Shown here in pieces: positions 8,810 to 15,457 of a stretch of DNA of 32,695 nt. The notes below the pieces were generated by a model that was not told the origin of the DNA, ran no database searches, and worked only from the letters and a program-made list of their open reading frames with translations. Within the stretch, counting starts at the first letter, position 1; the number at the start of each line of letters is the position of its first letter. Origin of the DNA: Micromonospora rosaria. GTDB lineage: Bacteria; Actinomycetota; Actinomycetes; Mycobacteriales; Micromonosporaceae. Position numbers and translations under genes: made by a program. The stretch covers positions 1-32,695 of the forward strand of contig NZ_LRQV01000083.1 of the NCBI RefSeq assembly GCF_001567585.1, read 5' to 3'.

Positions 8810-10612
8810 ATGAATCCGCACCACGACGGCTCCGCACTGTACGTCCCCGACCAGACGCCGGCCCTCGGCGACACCGTGCCGGTCCTGGTCCGGGTGCCCG
8901 CCGGCACCGACGTCGAGCGGGTGCACCTGCGCACCACCCCGGACGGCGAGCCGACGTTCGCCGAGGCGACCGTCGACCGGCGGACCGACACCGAGGTCTG
9001 GTACCGGGCCGACGTGCAGGTCCGTAACCCGGTCACCGGCTACCGGTTCCTGCTCACCGGCCGCCGGGGCCGGCGGTGGCTGAACGCCGCCGGGGTGGTC
9101 GGCCACGACGTGCCGGACGCCGGTGACTTCAGACTGGTGACGTACGACCCGCCGCCGGCCTGGATCCGTGACGCCGTGGTGTACCAGGTCTTCCCGGACC
9201 GGTTCGCCCGCTCGGCCGCCGCCGCCGACCGGGTCGCCCCGGACTGGGCCATCCCCTGCGACTGGGACACCCCGGTGATCGGGCGCGGCCCGGAGACCCC
9301 CCGCCAGTTCTACGGCGGCGACCTGGACGGCGTCGCCGCGCACCTGGACCACCTCGACCGGCTCGGGGTGAACACCCTCTACCTCACCCCGATCTTCCCG
9401 GCCCGCTCCAACCACCGGTACGACGCGGCCAGCTTCGACCGGATCGACCCGCTGCTCGGCGGGGACGCGGCGCTGGCCCGGCTCGCCGACGCGGTGCATG
9501 CCCGGGGTTGGCGGCTGATCGGCGACATCACCAGCAACCACACCGGCGACGCGCACGAGTGGTTTCGGGCGGCGCTGGCCGGCTCCGCCGCCGAGCGGGA
9601 GCTGTACTACTTCGACGCCACCGGTGACTACGAGTCGTGGAACGGGGTGCGGTCGCTGCCGAAGCTCAACTGGGGCAGCGCCGAGCTGCGCCGCCGGTTC
9701 GCCACCGCCGAGGACTCGCTGCTGCGCCGCTGGCTGCGCCCGCCGTACGGGCTGGACGGGTGGCGGGTCGACGTGGCGAACATGACCGGCCGGCGCGGGG
9801 CCGACGCGTACACCCACGAGGTGGCGGCGCTGCTGCGCCGGGCGGCCGTGCAGACCCGGCCGGACGTGCTGGTGGTCGGCGAGCACGGCCACGACCACAC
9901 CGGTGACCTGGACCGGGACGGCTGGCACGGGACGATGAACTACGTCGGCTTCACCGACCCGGTGCTGTCCTGGCTCAAGGACGGCGACGCCGAGGTGCCG
10001 AACTTCCTCGGCACCCCGGGCGGGGTCCTCCGACGGTCCGCCCCGGAGGTGCTGGCCACCATGGACGCCTACCGGTCGATGGTCTCCTGGCGGTCGTACA
10101 CCCACTCGTGGCAGCTGCTCGGCTCGCACGACTCGGCCCGGGTCCGCACCGTGGTCGGCGACGCGGCCCGGCAGGAGGTGGCCGCCGGGCTGCTCGCCAC
10201 GATGCCCGGTACGCCGATGGTCTTCGCCGGGGACGAGCTGGGGCTGACCGGCACCAACGGGGAGGGGTCGCGGACCCCGATGCCCTGGCACCGGCCGGAG
10301 AGCTGGGACCGGGGAACCCTGGCGGCGTACCGGTCGCTGCTGGCGCTGCGGCGGGCCGAGCCGGCGCTGCGCCACGGTGGCCTGCGTCGGGTGCACGTCG
10401 ACCCGGACACCCTGGTCTTCCTGCGCGAGGCCCCGACCGGCGCGGTGCTGGTGCTGGCCCGGCGCGCGCCCGGCGTCCCGGTACGGCTGACCGGCCTGCC
10501 GGCCGCCACCAGCGTGTACGGCGGCGCCGACGACCTGCGTCCGGACGCGACCGGCACGCTGGTGCTCCCCGCCGACGGCCCGACGTTCCAGGTCTGGCGG
10601 CTGGCGGGCTGA
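8810..10612 (+). CDS. GH13 neopullulanase/cyclomaltodextrinase-like alpha-glycosidase
   Basis: A 600-residue cytoplasmic GH13 enzyme. Residues 1-115 form a beta-rich N-terminal domain like that of neopullulanase, cyclomaltodextrinase and maltogenic amylase. The barrel starts at AVVYQVFPDRF (122-132). Catalytic residues are nucleophile D321 (GWRVDVAN), acid/base E358 (VVGEHG) and D441 (GSHDSAR). Region I reads DITSNH where most relatives have DVVxNH. There is no signal peptide, so imported maltodextrins or cyclodextrins are the likely substrates, complementing the exo-acting alpha-glucosidase at 1731-3365. The ATG at 8810 has AAAGGA eight bases upstream; the gene probably extends the transporter operon across a 148-bp gap with a hairpin. 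The last codons and stop lie inside a 26-bp tandem repeat. Exact subfamily (GH13_20 likely) is inference. Confidence 0.9.
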   Translation: MNPHHDGSALYVPDQTPALGDTVPVLVRVPAGTDVERVHLRTTPDGEPTFAEATVDRRTDTEVWYRADVQVRNPVTGYRFLLTGRRGRRWLNAAGVVGHDVPDAGDFRLVTYDPPPAWIRDAVVYQVFPDRFARSAAAADRVAPDWAIPCDWDTPVIGRGPETPRQFYGGDLDGVAAHLDHLDRLGVNTLYLTPIFPARSNHRYDAASFDRIDPLLGGDAALARLADAVHARGWRLIGDITSNHTGDAHEWFRAALAGSAAERELYYFDATGDYESWNGVRSLPKLNWGSAELRRRFATAEDSLLRRWLRPPYGLDGWRVDVANMTGRRGADAYTHEVAALLRRAAVQTRPDVLVVGEHGHDHTGDLDRDGWHGTMNYVGFTDPVLSWLKDGDAEVPNFLGTPGGVLRRSAPEVLATMDAYRSMVSWRSYTHSWQLLGSHDSARVRTVVGDAARQEVAAGLLATMPGTPMVFAGDELGLTGTNGEGSRTPMPWHRPESWDRGTLAAYRSLLALRRAEPALRHGGLRRVHVDPDTLVFLREAPTGAVLVLARRAPGVPVRLTGLPAATSVYGGADDLRPDATGTLVLPADGPTFQVWRLAG

Positions 10613-10678
10613 CCCGAAGCGTGGCCCTGGCGGGCTGACCCGAAGCGTGGCCCTGGCGGGCTGACCCGAAGCGTGGCC
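10601..10678. repeat. 26-bp tandem repeat, three exact copies, spanning a stop codon
   Basis: The unit starting CTGGCGGGCTGACCCGAAGC is repeated exactly at 10601-10626, 10627-10652 and 10653-10678. The first copy contains the last codons and TGA of the GH13 gene; the others repeat that stop in non-coding DNA. It fills the 74-bp junction with the convergent DUF305 gene. Because 26 is not a multiple of three, the copies arose outside the reading frame, probably by replication slippage. Confidence 0.9.
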
Positions 10679-10686
10679 CTGGCCGC

Positions 10687-11409
10687 TCAGCCGGCCAGGG
10701 CCTCCTTCATCCGCTGGATCTCCACCCGCTGCTCGACCGCGGTGCTGGTGGCCGTCTCGTTGACGATCGGGTCCACGCCGAGCGTCTGGGCCTCCAGCGC
10801 CATGGTGATGGCGCCCTGGTGGTGGGCGCTCATCATGTCGACGAACATCTTGTCGAACGCGGCGCCCCGGGCGGCCTCCAGCGACTTCATCGCCTCCGGC
10901 GACTGCATCCCGGCCATGCCGTGCCCGTGCTGCGCGGTCGCGGCCTCACGCTTGAGGCCCTTGGACTCCAGCCAGGCCTCCAGCGCCTTGATCTCCGGTC
11001 CCTGGGCGGCCAGGATGCGGTCCGCGATGGCCGCGATCTGCGTGTTCCCGGCCCGCTCGGGGGCGAGTCGGGCCATCACCAGCGCCTGCTCGTGGTGGGG
11101 GATCATCATGCTGACGAACCGGACGTCGGCCGCGTTGTAGGGGGGCGCCGGCCGCGGACTGAACTCGTTGGACGGCACCGTCGACGCGCTCTGGCCGGGC
11201 CGCCCGGGGATCACCACCGGCGCGGTGACGTCCGGCGCGCTGGAGAGCTGGATCGGCGCCGGGCCGGCGCTCGCCGTCGGCTCGGGCTCGTCGCGGGACA
11301 GCCCGACGGCCACCGCGACCCCGGCCACCAGCACGCCGAGCACGGCCAGCTCCACCAGCACGATGGGCCGCCACCGACGGGACCGCCCCCCGGTCTGTTT
11401 GCCTAGCAC
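10687..11409 (-). CDS. DUF305 family membrane-anchored protein
   Basis: A 240-residue protein with a basic N-terminus, one membrane helix (about 16-36), a Pro/Ser/Thr-rich linker and an extracytoplasmic helical DUF305 domain (about 90-240). DUF305 is ferritin-like, with paired histidines: MMIPHHEQA (H105-H106) and MMSAHHQGA (H196-H197). Such proteins are often found near copper or metal-handling genes, but no such gene is next to it here and function stays unknown. I chose GTG at 11409 because GGGGGA lies seven bases upstream and a basic stretch then directly precedes the helix; a GTG at 11469 would add 20 residues. It is convergent with the GH13 gene and divergent from the LVIVD gene. Confidence 0.87.
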   Translation of the reverse strand: MLGKQTGGRSRRWRPIVLVELAVLGVLVAGVAVAVGLSRDEPEPTASAGPAPIQLSSAPDVTAPVVIPGRPGQSASTVPSNEFSPRPAPPYNAADVRFVSMMIPHHEQALVMARLAPERAGNTQIAAIADRILAAQGPEIKALEAWLESKGLKREAATAQHGHGMAGMQSPEAMKSLEAARGAAFDKMFVDMMSAHHQGAITMALEAQTLGVDPIVNETATSTAVEQRVEIQRMKEALAG

Positions 11410-11546
11410 AAGTCGTCCCCCATTACTGGCCCAGAGTTGGCCGGGATCGTAACGCGGCCTGGCCTGCACCGGAAGGGTCGGCGAAGCGATTTGGACCTTA
11501 ACTCCGACCTGCGGTTTTTGTTCAGCGAGCTGACAGGTGGCTGTTA

Positions 11547-11562
11547 CTTGATCGTTATCAAG
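11547..11562. promoter_or_regulatory. Palindromic operator CTTGAT-N4-ATCAAG
   Basis: A perfect 6+6 palindrome with four central bases, centred 29 bp upstream of the CRP-type site in the divergent gap (11410-11660) between the DUF305 and LVIVD genes. It probably binds a dimeric regulator; which one cannot be told. Confidence 0.5.
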
Positions 11563-11575
11563 CTTGGTTCCAGGG

Positions 11576-11591
11576 TGTGATGCGTATCACA
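11576..11591. promoter_or_regulatory. CRP-type binding site TGTGA-N6-TCACA
   Basis: TGTGATGCGTATCACA matches exactly the consensus shared by E. coli CRP and the mycobacterial cAMP receptor protein. Its centre (11583.5) is about 41.5 bp before the start point expected from the TATGGT hexamer at 11613-11618, the classic position for activation. It implies cAMP-linked control of the secreted LVIVD protein, possibly also of the divergent DUF305 gene. Confidence 0.65.
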
Positions 11592-11612
11592 ATGTCCAGG
11601 TCGGGGCCACGA

Positions 11613-11618
11613 TATGGT
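11613..11618 (+). promoter_or_regulatory. Predicted -10 hexamer of the LVIVD gene
   Basis: TATGGT fits the actinobacterial TANNNT -10 pattern and would start transcription near 11625, about 36 bases before the ATG at 11661. No good -35 is present, as expected for an activator-dependent promoter with the CRP-type site covering that region. Confidence 0.45.
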
Positions 11619-11660
11619 CCCGCTACCTCTCGACCCAACCCCGACGAAGGGTGTCGCTCC

Positions 11661-13364
11661 ATGTTCAGAAAACCCCCACAAGGGACGCGGAGGCTCGGGG
11701 CCATCAGCCTGGCTGCCGCCGCAGCTCTTCTCGCGACCACTGTGGCCGGCGCACCCGCCAGCGCCGCCGAGGTCGAGGAGACCACCAACGACCCGGCCTA
11801 CGTCATCCCCGGTGTCGACGAGATCTCCTCCAGCAGCAACTTCCGGACGATCGCCAACCTGCCGAAGACGGGGGCGTTCGAGTCCGAGTCCGCGTACGGC
11901 ACGGACATCGCCTTCCAGGGCAACTACGCCTTCGTCGGGAACTACAACGGCTTCACGATCTACGACATCAAGCAGCCGCGGAACCCGAAGGTCACCAGCC
12001 AGGTCCTCTGCCCCGGCGCGCAGAACGACATCTCGATCTACGGCAACCTGCTGTTCCTGTCGGTGGACTCGTCCCGTAACGACGACTCCTGCAACAGCAC
12101 CGCCCAGTCCGCGAGCATCAAGGACTCGTGGGAGGGTGTCCGGATCTTCGATGTGAGCGACAAGGTCAACCCGACCTACATCAAGGCCATCGAGACCGAC
12201 TGCGGCTCGCACACCCACACCCTGGTGCCGGCCAAGTCCAAGGACAAGGTCTACGTCTACGTCCAGTCCTACAGCCCGAACGCGAGCTTCCCGGACTGCC
12301 AGCCGCCGCACGACAAGCTCTCGATCATCGAGGTGCCGCTGAACGACCCGACCCAGGCCGCGGTGGTCGCCACCCCGAACCTGTTCCCGGGTGACCTGGG
12401 CGCCGCCTCGACCAGCGGTTGCCACGACGTGACCGTCTACGCCGAGCTGGACCTGGCCGCCGGCGCCTGCATGGGCGACGGCGTCCTGATGGACATCTCG
12501 GACCGGACCAACCCGGTCGTGCTCAGCCGGGTCCGGGACACCAACTTCGCCTTCTGGCACTCCGCGACCTTCAACAACAGCGGTAACAAGGTCATCTTCA
12601 CCGACGAGCTGGGCGGCGGTGGCTCGGCCACCTGCAACCCGACCATCGGCCCGAAGCGCGGTGCGAACGCCCTCTTCGACATCGAGGGTTCCGGTGCCGA
12701 CCGGAAGCTGGTCTTCAAGAGCTACTTCAAGATCCCGCGGGAGAACACCCGCTTCGAGAACTGCGTCGCCCACAACGGCTCGCTGATCCCGGCCATGGGC
12801 CGCGACATCATGGTCCAGGCGTGGTACCAGGGTGGCATCTCGGTCTTCGACTTCACCGACTCCAGCAACCCGGTCGAGCTCGGGTTCTGGGAGCGGGGCC
12901 CGCTGTCGGACTCCCGCCTGGTGCTGGGCGGCTCCTGGTCGGCCTACTACCACAACGGGTTCATCTACTCCTCGGACATCCAGAAGGGCTTCGACGTTCT
13001 CAAGATCGCCGACGCCCGGACCAACAACGCCGAGGCCGTGGTGGCCCTCAACGAGTCGAACCCGCAGAACCAGGCCAGCTACCCCGAGTGCGACCAGGTG
13101 CTCACCGCCCGGGTCAACGGCGGTCTGACCGTCAAGTCCGGCAGCACCGTCTGCCTGGACCGGGCGACCGTCAACGGCGTCGTCAAGGTCGCCAACGGCG
13201 GCAGCCTGATCGTGTACAAGAGCACCCTCAACGGTGACATCAACGCCAACGGCTCCGAGCTGGTCAACCTGGTCGAGACCACCGTCAACGGGGGTCTGAA
13301 GGCCGTCGGCGCCAAGACCACCATCAAGAACACCAACATCACCGGTACGGTCAAGCTCAACTAG
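11661..13364 (+). CDS. Secreted LVIVD-repeat beta-propeller-like protein with a beta-helix-like tail
   Basis: A 567-residue secreted protein. A signal peptide ends near A35 (APASA). The main body (about 70-470) carries LVIVD-type repeats, seen as YDIKQPRNPKV, FDVSDKVNPTYI, MDISDRTNPVVL and FDFTDSSNPVEL, expected to form a beta-propeller. It is rich in paired Cys and in Asp/Asn. The last 80 residues (about 487-567) change to a regular pattern of short turns built on xTVNGxxxV and Gly-Gly-x-L, resembling a right-handed beta-helix or bactofilin-like solenoid. The ATG at 11661 follows GAAGGGTG by about 9-10 bases. Alternative upstream GTG/ATG codons overlap the CRP-type site and are unlikely. Function is unknown; surface binding or scaffolding is a guess. 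A terminator follows. Confidence 0.85.
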   Translation: MFRKPPQGTRRLGAISLAAAAALLATTVAGAPASAAEVEETTNDPAYVIPGVDEISSSSNFRTIANLPKTGAFESESAYGTDIAFQGNYAFVGNYNGFTIYDIKQPRNPKVTSQVLCPGAQNDISIYGNLLFLSVDSSRNDDSCNSTAQSASIKDSWEGVRIFDVSDKVNPTYIKAIETDCGSHTHTLVPAKSKDKVYVYVQSYSPNASFPDCQPPHDKLSIIEVPLNDPTQAAVVATPNLFPGDLGAASTSGCHDVTVYAELDLAAGACMGDGVLMDISDRTNPVVLSRVRDTNFAFWHSATFNNSGNKVIFTDELGGGGSATCNPTIGPKRGANALFDIEGSGADRKLVFKSYFKIPRENTRFENCVAHNGSLIPAMGRDIMVQAWYQGGISVFDFTDSSNPVELGFWERGPLSDSRLVLGGSWSAYYHNGFIYSSDIQKGFDVLKIADARTNNAEAVVALNESNPQNQASYPECDQVLTARVNGGLTVKSGSTVCLDRATVNGVVKVANGGSLIVYKSTLNGDINANGSELVNLVETTVNGGLKAVGAKTTIKNTNITGTVKLN

Positions 13365-13411
13365 TGACCTGACCCGCCCGTCGCCCCGCAGGTGACGCGG
13401 CGGACGGTGGA

Positions 13412-13445
13412 CGGCGCCCGGTCGGGGTCTCCCGACCGGGCGTCG
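13412..13445 (+). terminator. Terminator hairpin after the LVIVD gene
   Basis: CGCCCGGTCGGG (13415-13426) pairs perfectly with 13431-13442 around a GTCT loop; three further pairs, including one G-U, extend it to 13412-13445. It lies about 50 bases past the stop codon. There is no U run, as is usual in high-GC actinomycetes. Confidence 0.8.
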
Positions 13446-13562
13446 CCGTACCCCCGGGGTCGCCGACGGCCTCCGGGCCGGACGGCCGGTGGAGATCACG
13501 GTATGAGCTCAGCCGGTGGGCCGTCTACTACGAGCTGTCGTTGATGGGGGAGGATGGTCGGC

Positions 13563-13904
13563 ATGGAAGCTCTTCGGCTGGTACTTCTCTATCTGCACCT
13601 GATCGGTTTCGGCCTGCTGCTCGGTGGCGGGATCGCGCAGTACCTCAGCGCACGGCTGCGGATCAACGCGGCCATGCTCTGGGGCGCGGTGATCCAGGTG
13701 GTCACCGGTCTCGGTCTCTCCGCCCCGCTGCGGGACGGGGACGAGCCCTCCCCGGCGAAACTTGTTACCAAGGCGGTCATCGCGCTGCTGATCTTCGTCA
13801 TGGTGTTCTTCTCCCGCAAGCGGGAGTCGGTGCACCGGGGGCACTTCCTCGCGATCCTGGTGTTGACCCTGGTCAACGCGGCTGTGGCGGTCTTCTGGCG
13901 GTGA
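13563..13904 (+). CDS. Small integral membrane protein of unknown function
   Basis: A 113-residue protein with about four membrane helices (roughly 3-25, 35-52, 66-84 and 94-112), short loops and a basic SRKRES segment before the last helix. I do not recognise a named family. I chose the ATG at 13563 because GGGGGAGG (13546-13553) lies nine bases upstream; the nearer ATG at 13554 directly abuts that ribosome site and would be poorly used. The gene is monocistronic between the LVIVD terminator and the nucleoside transporter. The four-helix pattern could fit an electron-transfer or copper-resistance-like membrane protein, but no ligand residues prove this. Confidence 0.8.
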   Translation: MEALRLVLLYLHLIGFGLLLGGGIAQYLSARLRINAAMLWGAVIQVVTGLGLSAPLRDGDEPSPAKLVTKAVIALLIFVMVFFSRKRESVHRGHFLAILVLTLVNAAVAVFWR

Positions 13905-14023
13905 CCCGTACGGCCCCTCCGGCGGGTCGGGCAACCGGACTTCCGGGACGCCCGGCCGGCCGGTGACCGGCGGCGGCAGTGATTTCCCCCACCCAAGGGT
14001 TACGTAGGGGTAACGAGCGTTCA

Positions 14024-14041
14024 ACAGTCGTGCACGATTGT
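14024..14041. promoter_or_regulatory. 18-bp palindromic operator upstream of the nucleoside transporter
   Basis: ACAGTCGTGCACGATTGT is palindromic over 18 bp with a single mismatched pair, centred 135 bp before the start of the binding-protein gene. Nearby are GTTAC-N6-GTAAC (13999-14014) and a 7-bp hairpin (14054-14060 with 14072-14078). The 263-bp gap 13905-14167 thus carries several candidate regulator sites; I cannot name the regulator or place a convincing -35/-10 pair. Confidence 0.5.
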
Positions 14042-14167
14042 CGGCCGGTGGGTGGACGCGGGCGTACGCTTCGCGTCCGTAACGTGAACCGCCGGCGGCA
14101 TGGCGCAGGCCGGCCTCAAAGGGCAGCCACCGCTTCTGGCGCGGTGTGCAATGGGAAGGGAGACGTC

Positions 14168-15250
14168 TTGCGCTCTGTGCGTGGGATGCGGATCGCCTCC
14201 GTCGTCGCGGCGGGTGGGCTCGTGTTGGGTGCCGCCGCGTGTGGTGAGGCTCCCGAGGAGAACAACAGCGCCGGCAGCGGTGAGACGAAGTACAGCGCCT
14301 GCATGGTGACCGACGTCGGCGGCATCGACGACAAGTCCTTCAACGCCTCGGCGTGGAAGGGCCTGGAGGCGGCCAAGGCGGAGAACGGCAACATCGACAT
14401 CAAGTACGTGCCGTCGAAGGCCGAGGCCGAGTACGAGCCGAACCTGACGCAGTACGTGAACCAGAAGTGCGACTTCATCCTCGCCGTCGGCGGGCTGATG
14501 GCCGAGGCCACCGGCAAGATCGCCAAGGCGAACCCGAACCAGCAGTTCGGCATCGTCGACGCGAAGCTGCCGGAGACCAACGTCTACCCGATGCAGTTCG
14601 ACACCGCCCAGGCCGGCTTCCTCGCCGGTTACCTGGCCGCCGGGATGACCCAGTCGGGCACGGTCGGCACCTACGGCGGCATGAAGATCCCGCCGGTGAC
14701 GATCTTCATGGACGGCTACGTCGACGGGGTGGCCCACTACAACCAGACCAAGAGCGGCAGCGTCAAGGTCGTCGGTTGGGACAAGGCCTCCCAGAACGGC
14801 TCCTTCACCAACGACTTCATCAAGCAGGACGAGGGCAAGAAGGTCAGCGACGCGCTGGTCGCCCAGGGCGCGGACATCATCATGCCGGTCGCCGGTGGCG
14901 CCGGCCTCGGCACCACCGGTGCCGCCCAGGCCTCCAACGGCAAGTACAACACCATCTGGGTGGACGTCGACGGCTGCGAGAGCACCCAGAACTGCCCGGC
15001 GATCATCACCACCGTGGTGAAGAACATCGCCGACGCCGTCAAGGAGGCCGTGGTCAAGGCCGCCGGTGGCGAGCAGCTCTCGGCCGACCCGGGCTACCTG
15101 GGCAACCTGGCCAACGACGGCGTCGGCCTGGCCCCGTACCACGACTTCGACAGCAAGGTCCCGGCCGAGCTGAAGGCCGAGGTCGACAAGCTGAAGGCGG
15201 ACATCGCCGCCGGCACCATCAAGGTCACCTCGGCCGCGCAGCCGAAGTGA
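14168..15250 (+). CDS. BMP-family (PnrA-like) nucleoside ABC transporter substrate-binding lipoprotein
   Basis: A 360-residue lipoprotein of the basic membrane protein family, whose members bind purine and pyrimidine nucleosides outside the cell. The signal peptide ends in a lipobox A-A-A-C (Cys 25), then an acidic Ser/Gly linker. The mature domain begins with the family hallmark VTDVGGIDDKSFNASAWKGL, including the Asp-Asp-x-Ser-Phe-Asn element of the ligand pocket. Start: TTG at 14168 with AGGGAG five bases upstream; the ATG at 14186 would leave a shorter but still usable signal. It heads the operon of ATPase and two permeases, separated from the ATPase gene by 207 bp with several hairpins, so it is probably expressed in excess. 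The salvage enzymes downstream support nucleosides as ligands. Confidence 0.92.
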   Translation: MRSVRGMRIASVVAAGGLVLGAAACGEAPEENNSAGSGETKYSACMVTDVGGIDDKSFNASAWKGLEAAKAENGNIDIKYVPSKAEAEYEPNLTQYVNQKCDFILAVGGLMAEATGKIAKANPNQQFGIVDAKLPETNVYPMQFDTAQAGFLAGYLAAGMTQSGTVGTYGGMKIPPVTIFMDGYVDGVAHYNQTKSGSVKVVGWDKASQNGSFTNDFIKQDEGKKVSDALVAQGADIIMPVAGGAGLGTTGAAQASNGKYNTIWVDVDGCESTQNCPAIITTVVKNIADAVKEAVVKAAGGEQLSADPGYLGNLANDGVGLAPYHDFDSKVPAELKAEVDKLKADIAAGTIKVTSAAQPK

Positions 15251-15254
15251 CCCG

Positions 15255-15297
15255 TCCCGGCCACCACCGCTGAGACGATCACCGGTGGTGGCCGGGA
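15255..15297 (+). terminator. Intercistronic hairpin after the binding-protein gene
   Basis: A perfect 15-bp stem (15255-15269 with 15283-15297) with a 13-base loop starts four bases past the stop codon. It probably works as a partial terminator or message stabiliser, giving more binding protein than transporter, as in many ABC operons. Confidence 0.7.
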
Positions 15298-15311
15298 GCC
15301 ACAGGTACGCC

Positions 15312-15457
15312 GATCCGGCCGCTCCGGTCGCTGCGGGCACTCCTGCCCCACCGCCGGAGCGGCCGATCTGCACCGACCTCTCCTCCGCAGGTCGGCGCCG
15401 TGCCCGACCCGGCCGGCAACCCTGCACCATTCCCCCGCTCGCACCCCGGAGGTTGCG
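15312..15457 (+). promoter_or_regulatory. Structured leader of the transporter ATPase gene with anti-Shine-Dalgarno loop
   Basis: Two more hairpins follow: 15316-15327 with 15354-15365 (12 bp, extended by GAT/ATC past a one-base bulge), and CCGACCT/AGGTCGG (15373-15379 with 15389-15395). The nine-base loop of the second includes CCTCCG (15382-15387), fully complementary to the CGGAGG (15447-15452) that contains the ribosome site of the next gene. Pairing between them would hide that site. This could be a translational switch or simply tune expression down; no known riboswitch class is recognised. Confidence 0.45.

Noticed and set aside
10601..10678. Repeat array considered as a CRISPR remnant
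   Set aside because: Units are directly adjoining with no spacers, include a gene's stop codon, and no cas gene is present.
15312..15457. Known riboswitch (purine or preQ1 type) before the transporter ATPase
   Set aside because: I could not find the conserved three-way-junction bases or loop-loop motifs of known classes; only simple hairpins and the anti-Shine-Dalgarno complementarity are visible.
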